Counted from the stretch's first letter, positions 33,085 to 42,581 are shown. The stretch is 64,000 bases of DNA from Streptomyces antioxidans (GCF_000968685.2 NZ_LAKD02000029.1:114994-178993), one strand, 5' to 3'. A program made the numbers and translations. Notes: generated from the sequence alone by a model not told the origin.

Positions 33085-34356
33085 ATGCCGACCAGCCAAG
33101 CCCCCACGAACTGGGCCGGGAACATCACCTTCTCCGCCGCCCGGCTGCACCATCCGGACAGCGTCGACGAGCTGCGGCGGATCGTCAGCTCCGCCGACCG
33201 GGTACGGGTACTGGGCACCGGCCACTCCTTCAACCGCATCGCCGACACCGAGGGCGATCTGGTGAACCTGGACCGGCTGCCGCACCGGGTGGAGATGGAC
33301 CCAGGGAAGCGCACCGCGACCGTCGCGGCGGGCATGCGCTACGCCCATGTGGCCCACGCCCTGCACACGGAGGGCTTCGCACTGGCCAACCTCGCCTCGC
33401 TGCCGCACATCACGGTGGCCGGGGCCTGCGCCACCGCCACCCATGGTTCGGGCAGCGACCAGCGCTGTCTGGCGGCGGCGGTCGCGGGGCTGGAGATCGT
33501 CGGCCCCGACGGCGAGGTGACCCTGATCGGCCGCGACGAGGACCGGGACCGGCTGAACGGGGCCGTGGTCGGGCTCGGCGGTCTGGGCGTGGTCACCGCC
33601 ATGACGCTGGACATCGAGCCCACCTTCGACGTGGCCCAGTGGGTGTGGACCGGGCTGCCGCTTGACCGGCTGGACGACAGCTTCGAGGAGGTCTTCGGCG
33701 CCGCCTACAGCGTCAGCGTGTTCACCGACTGGCGCTCCGGCGAGGGCGTGGTGTGGCTGAAGTGCCGTACCGACCTGCCCGGTCCCCCGGATCCCGGGCA
33801 GCCGTGGCTGGGGGCCCGCCCGGCCGACCGCCACCACCACCCGGTGCCCGCGATGCCCCCGCTGCACTGCACCGAGCAGCTGGGCGCGCCGGGGCCGTGG
33901 CATGAGCGGCTGCCGCACTTCCGCCCGGACTTCACCCCGAGCAACGGCGATGAGCTCCAGTCGGAGCTGCTGCTGCCGCGCGAGTCGGCCTCTGCGGCGT
34001 TCGCCGCGCTGCGCGGCCTCGGCGACCGGATCGCGCCCGTGGTGCAGGTGTCCGAGGTCCGTACGGTCGCGGCGGACGAGCTGTGGCTGAGCCCCGCGTA
34101 CGGCCGGGACAGCGTGGGCTTCCACTTCACCTGGGTCCCCGACCACGACGCGGTGATCGAGGTGGTGGCCGCGATGGAGGAGGCGCTGCTGCCGCTGGGG
34201 GCGCGGCCGCACTGGTCCAAGCTGACCACGGCCGCGCCGGAGCGGATCCTCTCCTCGTACGACCGCGCCGCCGACTTCGCGGGGCTGCTGGCCGAGCACG
34301 ATCCGGCGGGGAAGTTCCGCAACGCCTATCTGGAGGGCTACTTCCCCACCGGTTGA
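33085..34356 (+). CDS. FAD-dependent alditol oxidase (AldO type)
   Basis: Oxidises terminal hydroxyls of alditols (xylitol, sorbitol, glycerol) with O2, giving H2O2; 423 aa against 418 in S. coelicolor AldO. The N-terminal vanillyl-alcohol-oxidase-type FAD domain has the covalent flavin His in LGTGHSFN (near residue 48) and the ACATATHGSG motif (near 108-117). The C-terminal ALO domain follows, ending GKFRNAYLEGYFPTG, where HAT/ALO-type enzymes keep the K-F-R-N pattern. No signal peptide. ATG 33085 follows AGGA. It is divergent from glpF-glpK, so glycerol or polyol use may be coordinated. D-arabinono-lactone oxidase is the wider family and the alternative. Confidence 0.88.
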   Translation: MPTSQAPTNWAGNITFSAARLHHPDSVDELRRIVSSADRVRVLGTGHSFNRIADTEGDLVNLDRLPHRVEMDPGKRTATVAAGMRYAHVAHALHTEGFALANLASLPHITVAGACATATHGSGSDQRCLAAAVAGLEIVGPDGEVTLIGRDEDRDRLNGAVVGLGGLGVVTAMTLDIEPTFDVAQWVWTGLPLDRLDDSFEEVFGAAYSVSVFTDWRSGEGVVWLKCRTDLPGPPDPGQPWLGARPADRHHHPVPAMPPLHCTEQLGAPGPWHERLPHFRPDFTPSNGDELQSELLLPRESASAAFAALRGLGDRIAPVVQVSEVRTVAADELWLSPAYGRDSVGFHFTWVPDHDAVIEVVAAMEEALLPLGARPHWSKLTTAAPERILSSYDRAADFAGLLAEHDPAGKFRNAYLEGYFPTG

Positions 34357-34416
34357 GAGCGGCCCACCGGGTGGCCAGCCGGGTGAGAGCGGCCTCGGCC
34401 GGCCCGCCGCTGGTCT

Positions 34417-36810
34417 TCAGCCGGTCCAGGACCATTCGGCGACCTCGGGCATATCGGTGCCGTGCTCACGGATCCAGGCCTGGTGGCGGGTGCGGGCGTC
34501 CTGCATCCGCTGCCGTACGGCCGTGGCGCGCACCGCGAGCCCGGGGGTCCGGTCGATGACGTCCATCACCAGCCGGTAGCGGTCCAGGTCGTTGCGGACC
34601 ACCATGTCGAACGGCGTGGTCGTGGTGCCCATCTCCTTGTAGCCGCGCACATGGAGGTTGGGGTGGACGGCCCGGCGGTAGGAGAGCCGGTGCACCAGCC
34701 ACGGATAGCCGTGGTAGGCGAAGATGACCGGCCGGTCGCGGGTGAACAGGGCGTCGAACTCATGGTCCGTCATCCCGTGCGGATGCTCCTCCTTGGGCAG
34801 CAGCCGGGTCATGTCGACCACGTTGACCACCCGTACGGCCACATCGGGCAGATGGCGGCGGAGGATCCCGGCGGCCGCGATGACCTCCTGGGTGGGCACA
34901 TCGCCCGCGGCGGCCAGCACCACATCCGGCTCCCCCGCGCCGTTCTCGGTCCCGGCCCACTCCCAGGTCCCGGCGCCGCGCGCGCAGTGGGCGCGCGCCT
35001 GGTCGAGATCGAGCCAGTCGAAGCAGGGCTGCTTGCCCGCGACGACCACGTTCACGTAGTCACGGCTGCGCAGGACGTGGTCGGCCACGCTGAGCAGGGT
35101 GTTGGCGTCCGGCGGCAGATAGACCCGCACCACTTCCGGGCTCTTGTTGAGCACATGGTCGACGAAGCCGGGGTCCTGGTGCGAGAAGCCGTTGTGGTCC
35201 TGGCGCCACACATGGGAGGTCAGCAGGTAGTTGAGGGAGGCCACCGGGCGGCGCCAGGGCAGTGCGCGGGACACCTTCAGCCATTTGATGTGCTGGTTGA
35301 CCATGGAGTCCACGATGTGCACGAACGCCTCGTAGCAGGAGAACAGGCCGTGCCGCCCGGTCAGCAGATAGCCCTCCAGCCAGCCCTGGCACAGGTGCTC
35401 GGAAAGGACCTCCATGACCCGGCCACTGCGGCTGAGGTGCTCATCGGTGGGCAGGACGGACTCCTGCCACGCCTTGCCGGTGGCGCGGTAGAGGCCTTCC
35501 AGCCGGTTGGAGGCGGTCTCGTCGGGGCCGACCACCCTGAAGTCGCGGCGGTCGGCGGTGTCCTCCGTGACCTTCTCCAGCAGCCCGCCGAGGACCCGGG
35601 TCGGCTCGTGCAGGGTCGCACCGGGCTTGTCCACGGGGACCGCGTACCGCTCCAGGTCGGGCACCGGCAGTGAGTGCAGCAGCAGTCCCCCGTTGGCGTG
35701 CGGATTGGCGCCCAGGCGGCGGTCGCCCTCCGGGACCTCGGCCAGGAGGTGCGGCCGGGGCCGCCCGTCGGCGTCGAAAAGCTCCTCGGGGCGGTACGAA
35801 CGCAGCCAGCGCTCCAGCTGCCGCAGATGCTCCGGGTTCTCCCGGACGCCCGGCAGGGGGACCTGGTGGGCGCGCCAGGTGCCCGCCACGGGGAGCCCGT
35901 CGACCTCCTCGGGCCCGGTCCAGCCCTTGGGCGTACGGAGCACGATGACGGGCCAGCGCGGTCGCTCGGCGATGCCCTCCTCGCGGGCGGTGCGCTGGAG
36001 CAGGGCGATCCGGTCCAGCGCCTCGTCCAGGGCGTGCGCCATGGCCCGGTGCACTTCGAGGGGTTCGTCCCCGGCGACGTGGATCGGCTCATGGCCGTAT
36101 CCCCGCAGCAGGTCGTCGAGTTCGGGCCCGGGGAGCCGGGCGAGCACCGTGGGGTTGGCGATCTTGTACCCGTTGAGGTGGAGGATCGGCAGCACGGCGC
36201 CGTCGTGGACCGGGTCCAGGAACTTGTTCGCGTGCCAGGAGCCCGCGAGCGGGCCGGTCTCGGCCTCTCCGTCGCCGATGACGCAGGCGACCAGCAGCCC
36301 GGGGTTGTCCAGCGCGGCCCCGTAGGCGTGGGCGAGGGAGTAGCCGAGCTCACCGCCCTCGTGGATCGAGCCGGGGGTCTCGGGGGCCACATGGCTGGGC
36401 ACCCCGCCGGGGAAGGAGAACTGCCGGAAGAGCCGGGCCATGCCCGCCGCGTCCCGGCTGACGTCCGGGTAGACCTCGGAGTAGCTGCCGTCGAGCCAGG
36501 AACCGGCGAGCACCGCGGGGCCGCCGTGGCCGGGGCCCCAGACGCAGATGGCGTCCAGGTCGCGGTCCTTGATGACGCGGTTGAGATGGGTGTGGACGAG
36601 GTTGAGCCCGGGTGAGGTGCCCCAGTGGCCCAGCAGCCGGGGCTTGATGTGGTCCGGCCGCAGCGGCTCGGTGAGCAGCGGGTTGGCCAGCAGGTAGATC
36701 TGGCCCGCCGCGAGGTAGTTGGCGGCGCGCCAGTGGGCGTCCAGGGCGCGGATCCGGTCGTCGGCGAGTCCGCCGTTCGGCGAGCCCGGCGTGGTCGGTG
36801 CGTCTGGCAT
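34417..36810 (-). CDS. Phosphoketolase (xylulose-5-phosphate/fructose-6-phosphate)
   Basis: Thiamine-diphosphate enzyme that splits xylulose 5-phosphate or fructose 6-phosphate with phosphate to acetyl phosphate; 797 aa, the normal size. Family motifs are [11 protein letters not shown] (near residue 31), [10 protein letters not shown] (near 63), [14 protein letters not shown] (near 92), the TPP site [15 protein letters not shown] (near 180), and [17 protein letters not shown] (near 545). It converges on alditol oxidase. It gives ATP via acetate kinase when respiration is limited, which fits its place beside the stress island and the fermentative alcohol dehydrogenases. The 245-bp upstream gap is filled by GTGG-type short repeats and shows no clear promoter. 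Confidence 0.95.
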   Translation of the reverse strand: MPDAPTTPGSPNGGLADDRIRALDAHWRAANYLAAGQIYLLANPLLTEPLRPDHIKPRLLGHWGTSPGLNLVHTHLNRVIKDRDLDAICVWGPGHGGPAVLAGSWLDGSYSEVYPDVSRDAAGMARLFRQFSFPGGVPSHVAPETPGSIHEGGELGYSLAHAYGAALDNPGLLVACVIGDGEAETGPLAGSWHANKFLDPVHDGAVLPILHLNGYKIANPTVLARLPGPELDDLLRGYGHEPIHVAGDEPLEVHRAMAHALDEALDRIALLQRTAREEGIAERPRWPVIVLRTPKGWTGPEEVDGLPVAGTWRAHQVPLPGVRENPEHLRQLERWLRSYRPEELFDADGRPRPHLLAEVPEGDRRLGANPHANGGLLLHSLPVPDLERYAVPVDKPGATLHEPTRVLGGLLEKVTEDTADRRDFRVVGPDETASNRLEGLYRATGKAWQESVLPTDEHLSRSGRVMEVLSEHLCQGWLEGYLLTGRHGLFSCYEAFVHIVDSMVNQHIKWLKVSRALPWRRPVASLNYLLTSHVWRQDHNGFSHQDPGFVDHVLNKSPEVVRVYLPPDANTLLSVADHVLRSRDYVNVVVAGKQPCFDWLDLDQARAHCARGAGTWEWAGTENGAGEPDVVLAAAGDVPTQEVIAAAGILRRHLPDVAVRVVNVVDMTRLLPKEEHPHGMTDHEFDALFTRDRPVIFAYHGYPWLVHRLSYRRAVHPNLHVRGYKEMGTTTTPFDMVVRNDLDRYRLVMDVIDRTPGLAVRATAVRQRMQDARTRHQAWIREHGTDMPEVAEWSWTG

Positions 36811-37055
36811 GGACCTGTGTCTCCCTCGTGGTCTGGTGGTCTGGCGGTCTCGTCGTCTCGTGGTGGCGCGGTGGCGCGGTGGCGCGGTGGCGTGGACTTG
36901 TGGTGGCGCGGTCTCGTGGTCTCCGGTGACGTGCCCGTCTTGTGGTGCCCGGTGGTGTAGTCGCCGGTCGTGCCGTCGGGTGTACTGCCGGTCGTGCCGT
37001 CGGTCCTGCCGTGCGTCGTACTGCCGGTAGTGCCGTGCGTCGTGTCGCCCGTCGT
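36811..37055. repeat. Simple-repeat intergenic region between phosphoketolase and a universal stress gene
   Basis: Four tandem 8-mers, GTGGCGCG x3 plus GTGGCGTG, lie at 36863-36894. They are flanked by irregular GTGGTCTG/GTCTCGT repeats and, after 36960, by repeats of a GTCGTGCCGTCG-like word. Strand composition is skewed to G and T. No coding frame with sensible composition and no promoter was recognised. Confidence 0.7.
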
Positions 37056-37952
37056 TCAGTCCCGCTCCGGCACGATCGTCACCGGGCAGGGCGCGTGGTG
37101 CAGGGCCGCGTGGGTGATGCGGCCGAGCTGCAACCCGGCGGGGTGACCGTGGTCCCGGCGGGCGCCGAGTACCAGCAGATCGGCGGTGGCGGCCGCGTGG
37201 AGGAGCGCCTTGCGGGCCGTGCCCTCGACCGTCGTGCAGTGCACGGCGACCTCAGGGTGGTCCTGTCCGAGGGTCCGCAGGGCGTCCTCCAGCGTCCGTT
37301 CCGCCCGTGCCCAGTGGGCACGCACCGGGTCCCCCTCCAGCAGCAGATCATCCGTCACCTCACCGGCGGGCGCGCGCCAGGCCCGTACGGCCTCCAGCGT
37401 GCGGCCGCCCGCCCCGGCCTCGTGGAAGGCGAACCGGGCCGCGGCCGACGGACCGCCCGTCTCGCCGGGTTCCCCCACGCCGAGCACGATCCGGCCGAAG
37501 GCGCCGCCCCGGTTGGACTCGCCGCCGCGTACCACGGTCACCGGGCAGGTGGCGCGGGCGGCGACCGCGAGGCTGACCGAGCCGAGCAGCAGCCCGGCGA
37601 GTTCGCCGCGGCCGCGGGAGCCGACGACCACGCCCGAGGCCTCCTGCCTGGTGCGCAGCAGCGCGTCCACCGGGTCCTCCGGCAGGACCTCGGCGGTGAC
37701 CTTCAGATCGGGGCCACGGCGGCGGGCGCGCTCCGCGGCGGACGCGGCGATCTCCTCCTCCCCGATCTGCTCCCAGGGGCGCTCGGGGTCGGCGGCGGGC
37801 GCGATGCCCTCGTACCGCGCCCACAGCGAGGCGTGGACCAGCCGCAGCGGCACCGCGTGCCGGGCCGCCGCGTCCACCGCCCAGTCCACCGCCTGGAGGC
37901 TGTGGTGCGAGCCGTCGACGCCCACCACGAGGGGGAGCTCCACCGTTTTCAC
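37056..37952 (-). CDS. Tandem-domain universal stress protein
   Basis: Two UspA domains in one chain, 298 aa. Domain 1 (about 7-142) starts [20 protein letters not shown] and ends with the ATP-binding glycine motif [19 protein letters not shown] (near 112-130). Domain 2 (about 153-297) starts [10 protein letters not shown]; its glycine motif is degenerate and ends [20 protein letters not shown], so probably only domain 1 binds ATP. It is divergent from the CBS-BON gene at 38223, and the 270-bp gap contains two GGGCC-type palindromes. Family members are strongly induced under hypoxia by DevR/OsdR-type regulators in Mycobacterium and Streptomyces. Confidence 0.93.
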   Translation of the reverse strand: MKTVELPLVVGVDGSHHSLQAVDWAVDAAARHAVPLRLVHASLWARYEGIAPAADPERPWEQIGEEEIAASAAERARRRGPDLKVTAEVLPEDPVDALLRTRQEASGVVVGSRGRGELAGLLLGSVSLAVAARATCPVTVVRGGESNRGGAFGRIVLGVGEPGETGGPSAAARFAFHEAGAGGRTLEAVRAWRAPAGEVTDDLLLEGDPVRAHWARAERTLEDALRTLGQDHPEVAVHCTTVEGTARKALLHAAATADLLVLGARRDHGHPAGLQLGRITHAALHHAPCPVTIVPERD

Positions 37953-38107
37953 CGCCTTCCGCGCGCGTTCGTTCGCCTTCCGGGCGCGTTCGTTCGCCCC
38001 GTGTCGCTGTGGTGCGACGACGTCCGCGCGTCCTCGCCTCGTCTCCCGACGCCTTCACCCTCGCGCCCGTGCGGGATTCCGCACGAGGGGCGTTTCGGCC
38101 CCTCCGG

Positions 38108-38148
38108 GGGTCGTTCGGCCCAGGGCACCCGTGCGGGCCGAACGGCCC
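38108..38148. promoter_or_regulatory. Two GGGCC-N4-GGCCC palindromes, candidate DevR/OsdR sites
   Basis: GGGTCGTTCGGCCC (38108-38121, one mismatch) and GGGCCGAACGGCCC (38135-38148, perfect) lie 75-115 bp before the CBS-BON gene, in the gap shared with the divergent universal stress gene. The same form recurs at 47151-47167 and 47990-48003. Assignment to the DevR-like regulator encoded at 47249 is inference. Confidence 0.45.
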
Positions 38149-38222
38149 CGAGCGGACCCCGGGCAGCCCAAGAACGGGGCCGGAGTGCCGTCCCACGCTG
38201 GGAGCGGACCGGGGAGGCACGG

Positions 38223-38894
38223 ATGAAGCACCGCAAGATCGGCAATGTGATGACCGACGACGTCGTCCGGGTGCGCTCCAGGACGTCGCTCGACGAGGTC
38301 GGTGCGCTGCTCTCCCGGCACCGTTTCAACGGGCTGCCCGTGGTGGACGAGGACGACAAGGTGGTCGGCATGATCACCGGAACCGATCTCAGCGAAGCCG
38401 CCCCGACGGCGGGAGAGCTGATGTCACGCCCGGCGGTCTGCGTGCGCCCCCAGGACAGCATCGTGGACGCGGCCCGCGCGATGGACCGGCATCGCGTCGA
38501 GCGGCTTCCCGTCATCGACGAGGAGGACCGGTTGATCGGCATCGTCACCCGCCGGGACCTGCTGCGGGTCTTCCTCCGCCCGGACGACGAGATCCGCGCC
38601 GAGGTGATCGACGAGGTGCTGGTGCGCTCGCTGTGGCTCGGCCCGCAGTCGGTCGCGGTCACCGTGACCGACGGGGTCGTACGGCTGGAGGGGCAGCTGG
38701 ACCGGCACAGCGAGATCCCCATCGCGGTCCGGATGACCGGGCAGGTGGACGGCGTGGTGGCCGTGGTCGACCGGCTCAGCTATCGGGTCGACGATTCCGC
38801 GGGCCGGGCGGGCGGCTCCGGGGGCCGGGGCGAAGACTCCGCGAGCCGGGCAGGCGGGGCGGACCGCGTGGGCCGGGGAGGCGCGCCGCGATGA
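38223..38894 (+). CDS. CBS-pair and BON domain protein
   Basis: A 223-aa protein. CBS repeats at about residues 8-60 and 68-122 (IGNVMTDDVVRVRSRTSLDE; then LMSRPAVCVRPQDSIVDAAR and ERLPVIDEEDRLIGIVTRRD) form one Bateman module that would bind an adenine nucleotide. A BON domain follows at about 138-190 (VAVTVTDGVVRLEGQLDRHS). The C-terminal 30 residues are Gly/Arg/Ser-rich. ATG 38223 has GGGGAGG 4-5 nt upstream. It overlaps the downstream universal stress gene by 4 bp (ATGA). CBS proteins of this build are members of DosR-type hypoxia regulons. The target of nucleotide sensing is unknown. Confidence 0.92.
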   Translation: MKHRKIGNVMTDDVVRVRSRTSLDEVGALLSRHRFNGLPVVDEDDKVVGMITGTDLSEAAPTAGELMSRPAVCVRPQDSIVDAARAMDRHRVERLPVIDEEDRLIGIVTRRDLLRVFLRPDDEIRAEVIDEVLVRSLWLGPQSVAVTVTDGVVRLEGQLDRHSEIPIAVRMTGQVDGVVAVVDRLSYRVDDSAGRAGGSGGRGEDSASRAGGADRVGRGGAPR

Positions 38895-39796
38895 CCGGCC
38901 CGGTCGGCAAGGCGGCGCAGGACGGCCGGGTCGTGGTGGGCCTGGACGGCTCCGACAGCGCCTGGGCCGCGCTGGACCGGGCGGTCGCCGAGGCGCGGCG
39001 CCGCGACGCCACGCTGGAGATCGTGCACGCATGGCCGTGGGCCCGTACCGACCCGCTCGCCTTCGACCCGGACAGCGAACCGCGGCGGCCCGCGGTGGAG
39101 GTCGCCAGGACCGTCCTGCGGCTGGCCATGTCGCGGGCCCAGGAGCAGGATCCGCAGCTGCGCATCGTGCCCACCCTGACGGCCCAGGACGCCGTGCCCG
39201 AGCTGTTGCGGATCGGTGAGGACGCCTCACTGATCGTCATCGGCACCCGGGGCCTCGGCGGTTTCACCGGGCTGCTGCTCGGCTCGGTCGGGCTGCGGCT
39301 GGCCGCCCACACCCGGCGCCCGCTGCTGGTGGTGCGCGGCGGGTCCACGAGGGCGTACGGGCCTGAAGGGCACGGCAAGGTGCTGGTCGGGGTGGAGAGC
39401 GGCGCGGACGGGGCGGCGGCCCGCTTCGGCTTCGAGGAGGCCGCCCGGCGCCGGGCCCGGCTGCGGGTGCTCTACGCCTGGCCGAAGCCCCGGGTCTTCG
39501 CGGGCGATCACGCGCTGCCCGCACGCGAGGTGGTGGCGCTGCGCGCCGAGCGGGAGGAGAAGGTGGCGTACGGGATGGTGGCCGGGCTGCGCGAGGAGTT
39601 CGGGCAGATCCGGGTACGGGAGCACACCACCCAGAGCGCGCCCGCGCAGGCGCTGATGGAGGCGTCGCGGGCGGCGGATGTGCTGGTGCTGGCCGTCCAC
39701 CGGCGGACGCCGCGGCTCGGGATGCAGCTCGGCCCGGTCACGCATGCGGCACTGCACCATGCGCATTGTCCGGTGGTGTTGGTACCGGTGGAGTAG
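38891..39796 (+). CDS. Tandem-domain universal stress protein
   Basis: 301 aa, two UspA domains. Domain 1 starts GRVVVGLDGSDSAWAALDRA (near residue 12) and has the ATP motif VIGTRGLGGFTGLLLGSVG (near 117-135). Domain 2 starts KVLVGVESGADGAAARFGFE (near 160) and ends LVLAVHRRTPRLGMQLGPVT, a degenerate glycine motif. It is coupled to the CBS-BON gene by a 4-bp overlap. After its stop codon, about 800 bp of repeat-rich noncoding sequence follows before the next universal stress gene. Confidence 0.93.
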   Translation: MTGPVGKAAQDGRVVVGLDGSDSAWAALDRAVAEARRRDATLEIVHAWPWARTDPLAFDPDSEPRRPAVEVARTVLRLAMSRAQEQDPQLRIVPTLTAQDAVPELLRIGEDASLIVIGTRGLGGFTGLLLGSVGLRLAAHTRRPLLVVRGGSTRAYGPEGHGKVLVGVESGADGAAARFGFEEAARRRARLRVLYAWPKPRVFAGDHALPAREVVALRAEREEKVAYGMVAGLREEFGQIRVREHTTQSAPAQALMEASRAADVLVLAVHRRTPRLGMQLGPVTHAALHHAHCPVVLVPVE

Positions 39797-39935
39797 GCGT
39801 CGCGGGTGGTGTTGGTGCCGCCGGTGGAGTCGGTGCCGGTCGGGTAGATCGGTCGAGTCGGTGCCGGTCGGGTAGGTGTCGCGGGTCGAGTCAGTGTCGC
39901 GGGTCGAGTCAGTGCTGGGTCGGTCGAATATGCAC
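39797..39935. repeat. Short GT-rich tandem repeats after the universal stress gene
   Basis: Irregular repeats of GTCGGTGCCGGTCGGGTAG (twice) and GTGTCGCGGGTCGAGTCA (twice). They share the G/T-skewed style of 36811-37055 and 31944-32024. After about 39960 a GCGCC-TTC-GGCGC hairpin could act as a terminator. Confidence 0.7.
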
Positions 39936-40010
39936 CGACCGGCTGTTGGGTGCGGGTTTCGTTTCGCGCCTTCGGCGCCTTTGAGCAGCGGGGCAGGGGG
40001 CGGGGGGCGC

Positions 40011-40323
40011 GGGCCTCGCCGCCGGGCGCCGGGCCGGTGGGGTCCTTGTGCAGTGGCGGCTTCCGTGACCGGTGGCCGGGACCTCGCCGGACCGCGGGTC
40101 GCGAGACGCGTGCACCTCTCCGCGCGGGCCTCGCCGCCGGGCGCCGGGCCGGTGGGGTCCTTGTGCGGTGGCGGCTTCCGTGGCCGGTGGCCGGGACCTC
40201 GCCGGACCGCGGGTCGCGAGACGCGTGCACCTCTCCGCGCGGGCCTCGCCGCCGGGCGCCGGGCCGGTGGGGTCCTTGTGCGGTGGCGGCTTCCGCGGTC
40301 AGTGGCCGGGGCCTCGCCGGGGT
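40011..40323. repeat. 115-bp tandem repeat, about 2.7 copies
   Basis: Copies begin with GGGCCTCGCCGCCGGGCGCC at 40011, 40126 and 40241, an exact 115-bp period; copies 1 and 2 differ at only a few bases, and copy 3 is cut short near 40323. Because 115 is not a multiple of 3, the open frames across it shift from copy to copy, which argues against a repeat protein. The array lies within the 811-bp noncoding gap 39797-40607. Confidence 0.88.
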
Positions 40324-40420
40324 ACCCCCTTTTGGAAAACGATTGATCTGGCGCAACTAGTTCATCAAACGTATCCGGGGCCTGGTTCTGGGCGGCGGAA
40401 AGGGCCGTAAGACCTGGTCC
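40324..40420 (+). promoter_or_regulatory. AT-rich segment and degenerate GGGCC-type half palindrome before the universal stress gene
   Basis: The segment 40330-40375 (TTTTGGAAAACGATTGATCT and on to TCATCAAACG) is much more AT-rich than its surroundings and is the likely core promoter area for the gene at 40608. AGGGCCGTAAGACCT (40401-40415) is a degenerate form of the GGGCC-N4-GGCCC palindrome. No reliable -35/-10 pair was assigned. Confidence 0.35.
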
Positions 40421-40607
40421 CCCGGGCCTCCCCGGGACCGGTCGGCCCTGGTGAGCGGGGGCCCGGTCATGGTCCGCTGGAAGTGGCACCGGGGGTAACC
40501 AGCAGACGCGGAGAAGCGGATGTCCCACTACCGCGCACCGCGTAATCAGGGCCCGCGAGAAGTGGGCGGCCCCCGGCGCCTCGGGTATGCCCGGGAAGGA
40601 GGCAGCG

Positions 40608-41462
40608 ATGGCGCGCCCCGTCACCGTGGGACTGGACGGTTCCGACGAGAGCCTGGCCGCCGCCAGCTGGGCGGCCCAGGAAGCCCGTTCGCGCAACGCG
40701 CCACTGCGGCTGGTGAACGCGTGGCCGGGCCCCGAGCAGAAGGATCTGACACCGGGCCGGGAGGCGGCCTGGCAGTACTGGTCCGAGCGCGCCCTTCGTT
40801 CCGCGCACGCCGAGCTGGACGCCGACGACCCGGAGACGACGGTCCTCACCGCTCAGATCTCCGGCCTGCCCGCGCCCGTCCTGCTGGCCGAGGCGGAGCG
40901 GGCCCAGCTGCTGGTGGTGGGGTCCCGTTCGATCGGGGCGGTCGCGGGCTTCTTCCTCGGCTCCGTCGGCCTGGAGCTGGCCGCGCGCTCGATGACCCCC
41001 GTGGTCCTGGTGCGGGCGGACGGGCACGAGGAGCCGCACGGCGATGTGGTGGTCGGTGTGGAGCCGCTTGAGCCGTGCGACGACATCCTGGGCTTCGCCT
41101 TCGACGCCGCGGCCCGGCGCGACGGTGTGCTGCGGGTCGTCTACGCCAACCGGGTCCCCGCCATCCGCGGCGACGCCCCCTGGGTGGTGGACGTGGGGCT
41201 GAACGACGCGCGCAAGGAGGCGGAGCACGCGCTGGGCGAGGTGCTGGCGCCGTGGCGGGACGAGTTCCCCGGGGTGCGGGTCTTCGAGGAGGTCGCCTCG
41301 GACAGCCCGGCCCGCCGGCTGGTGGCCGCGGCGGCGGGGACGGCGCTGATGGTCGTGGGCCGCGGTCCGCGCCGGGTGGGGTTCGGCCCCCGGCTGGGGC
41401 CGGTCACCCAGGCCGTGGTGCACCACGCGGCCTGTCCGGTCGCGGTCGTGCCCCAGCGATGA
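40608..41462 (+). CDS. Tandem-domain universal stress protein
   Basis: 284 aa, two UspA domains. Domain 1 begins PVTVGLDGSDESLAAASWAA and carries VVGSRSIGAVAGFFLGSVG (near 102-120). Domain 2 begins DVVVGVEPLEPCDDILGFAF (near 146) and ends with a partial motif VVGRGPRRVGFGPRLGPVT. ATG 40608 is chosen over ATG 40587 because AAGGAGG lies 9-15 nt before it. It heads a run of co-directional genes: this gene, an alcohol dehydrogenase, another universal stress gene, nicotinate phosphoribosyltransferase and a CBS-BON protein, with gaps of 11-86 bp or overlaps, probably one operon. Confidence 0.93.
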   Translation: MARPVTVGLDGSDESLAAASWAAQEARSRNAPLRLVNAWPGPEQKDLTPGREAAWQYWSERALRSAHAELDADDPETTVLTAQISGLPAPVLLAEAERAQLLVVGSRSIGAVAGFFLGSVGLELAARSMTPVVLVRADGHEEPHGDVVVGVEPLEPCDDILGFAFDAAARRDGVLRVVYANRVPAIRGDAPWVVDVGLNDARKEAEHALGEVLAPWRDEFPGVRVFEEVASDSPARRLVAAAAGTALMVVGRGPRRVGFGPRLGPVTQAVVHHAACPVAVVPQR

Positions 41463-41502
41463 GCCCCCACAAGGCAACACATCGGAGGAAAGGGAAACGG
41501 CC

Positions 41503-42570
41503 ATGAGAGCACTGGTCTTCCACGGGCCGGAGCGGTCCTCCTGGCAGGAGGTGCCCGACCCCGAACTCGAGGCCGCCACCGACGCGATCGTCCGGATCGA
41601 CACCACGACCATCTGCGGCACCGATCTGCACATCCTCCGCGGCGAGGTGCCGGACGTCGAGCCCGGCCGGGTGCTCGGTCACGAGGGGGTCGGCGAGGTC
41701 GTCGAGACCGGTGCCGACGTCCGCGGTATCCGCCCCGGCGACCGAGTGCTGATCTCCTGCATCTCGGCCTGCGGCCACTGCCGCTTCTGCCGGGAGCGCG
41801 GCTACGGGCAGTGCCGTGGCGGCGGGGGCTGGATCCTGGGCCGTACGGTCGACGGCACCCAGGCCGAGTACGCGCGGGTGCCCTTCGCCGATCTGTCCAC
41901 ACATCCGCTGACCGGGCCGGTCGAGGGCCATGACGCCGTGCTGCTGGCGGATGTCTTCCCGACCGCGTACGAGGTGGGTGTCCTCAACGGCCGGGTGGGG
42001 CCGGGCGATACGGTCGCGGTGGTGGGCGTCGGGCCCGTCGGGCTGGCCGCCATCGCCACGGCGCAGTTCTTCTCCCCCGGCCGGGTCATCGCCGTCGATC
42101 CGGACTCGGCGCGGCTGGACGCCGCCAAGCGGGTCGGCGCGGACGCGGTGGCGGACTCCGCCGAGGATCCGGAGCGGCTGGTCGACGATCTCACCGAGGG
42201 GCTTGGCGCCGATGTGGTGATCGAGGCCGTGGGGAGCCCGCGGTCCTTCGAGACCTGCACCCGGATGGTGCGCCCTGGCGGTCGGATCGCCAATGTGGGG
42301 GTGCACGCCCGGCCCGTGACACTGCATCTCGAAGAGCTGTGGACCAAGAACGTGACGATCACCACCGGGCTGGTCGACACCTACTCGACCCCCACTCTGC
42401 TCTCGCTGCTGTGCGCCGGGCGACTGCCGACGTCCACGCTGATCACCCATCTCTTCGAGCTGGACCAGATGGAGGAGGCGTACGACGTCTTCGCCCGCGC
42501 CGCCGACACCGGCGCGATCAAGATCGCGCTCGGCGAGACCGCCCGTCCGCTGGTGGCCCGGGGGACGTGA
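41503..42570 (+). CDS. Zinc-dependent alcohol dehydrogenase
   Basis: NAD-linked MDR alcohol dehydrogenase of 355 aa. Catalytic zinc residues are Cys in TTTICGTDLH (near residue 38) and His-Glu in VLGHEGVGEV (near 60). Structural zinc Cys are in CGHCRFCRERGYGQC (near 90-104). The nucleotide motif is VVGVGPVGLAAIA (near 170). It lies inside the stress operon, 40 bp after the universal stress gene and 11 bp before the next. Alcohol dehydrogenases of this type in DosR-like regulons are thought to reoxidise NADH when oxygen is scarce, making ethanol or handling aldehydes. The substrate is inferred only from family. Confidence 0.92.
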   Translation: MRALVFHGPERSSWQEVPDPELEAATDAIVRIDTTTICGTDLHILRGEVPDVEPGRVLGHEGVGEVVETGADVRGIRPGDRVLISCISACGHCRFCRERGYGQCRGGGGWILGRTVDGTQAEYARVPFADLSTHPLTGPVEGHDAVLLADVFPTAYEVGVLNGRVGPGDTVAVVGVGPVGLAAIATAQFFSPGRVIAVDPDSARLDAAKRVGADAVADSAEDPERLVDDLTEGLGADVVIEAVGSPRSFETCTRMVRPGGRIANVGVHARPVTLHLEELWTKNVTITTGLVDTYSTPTLLSLLCAGRLPTSTLITHLFELDQMEEAYDVFARAADTGAIKIALGETARPLVARGT

Positions 42571-42581
42571 GCGGGGAGACG

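Noticed and set aside
30540..33665. Plus-strand open frame of 1041 codons opposite glpK and glpF
   Set aside because: It lies antisense to glycerol kinase and facilitator, whose motifs are unmistakable; low-complexity Gly/Arg/Val composition.
39508..40356. Minus-strand repeat protein over the 115-bp array
   Set aside because: The 115-bp period is not a multiple of three, so the same DNA is read in different frames in each copy, and there is no ribosome site or domain.
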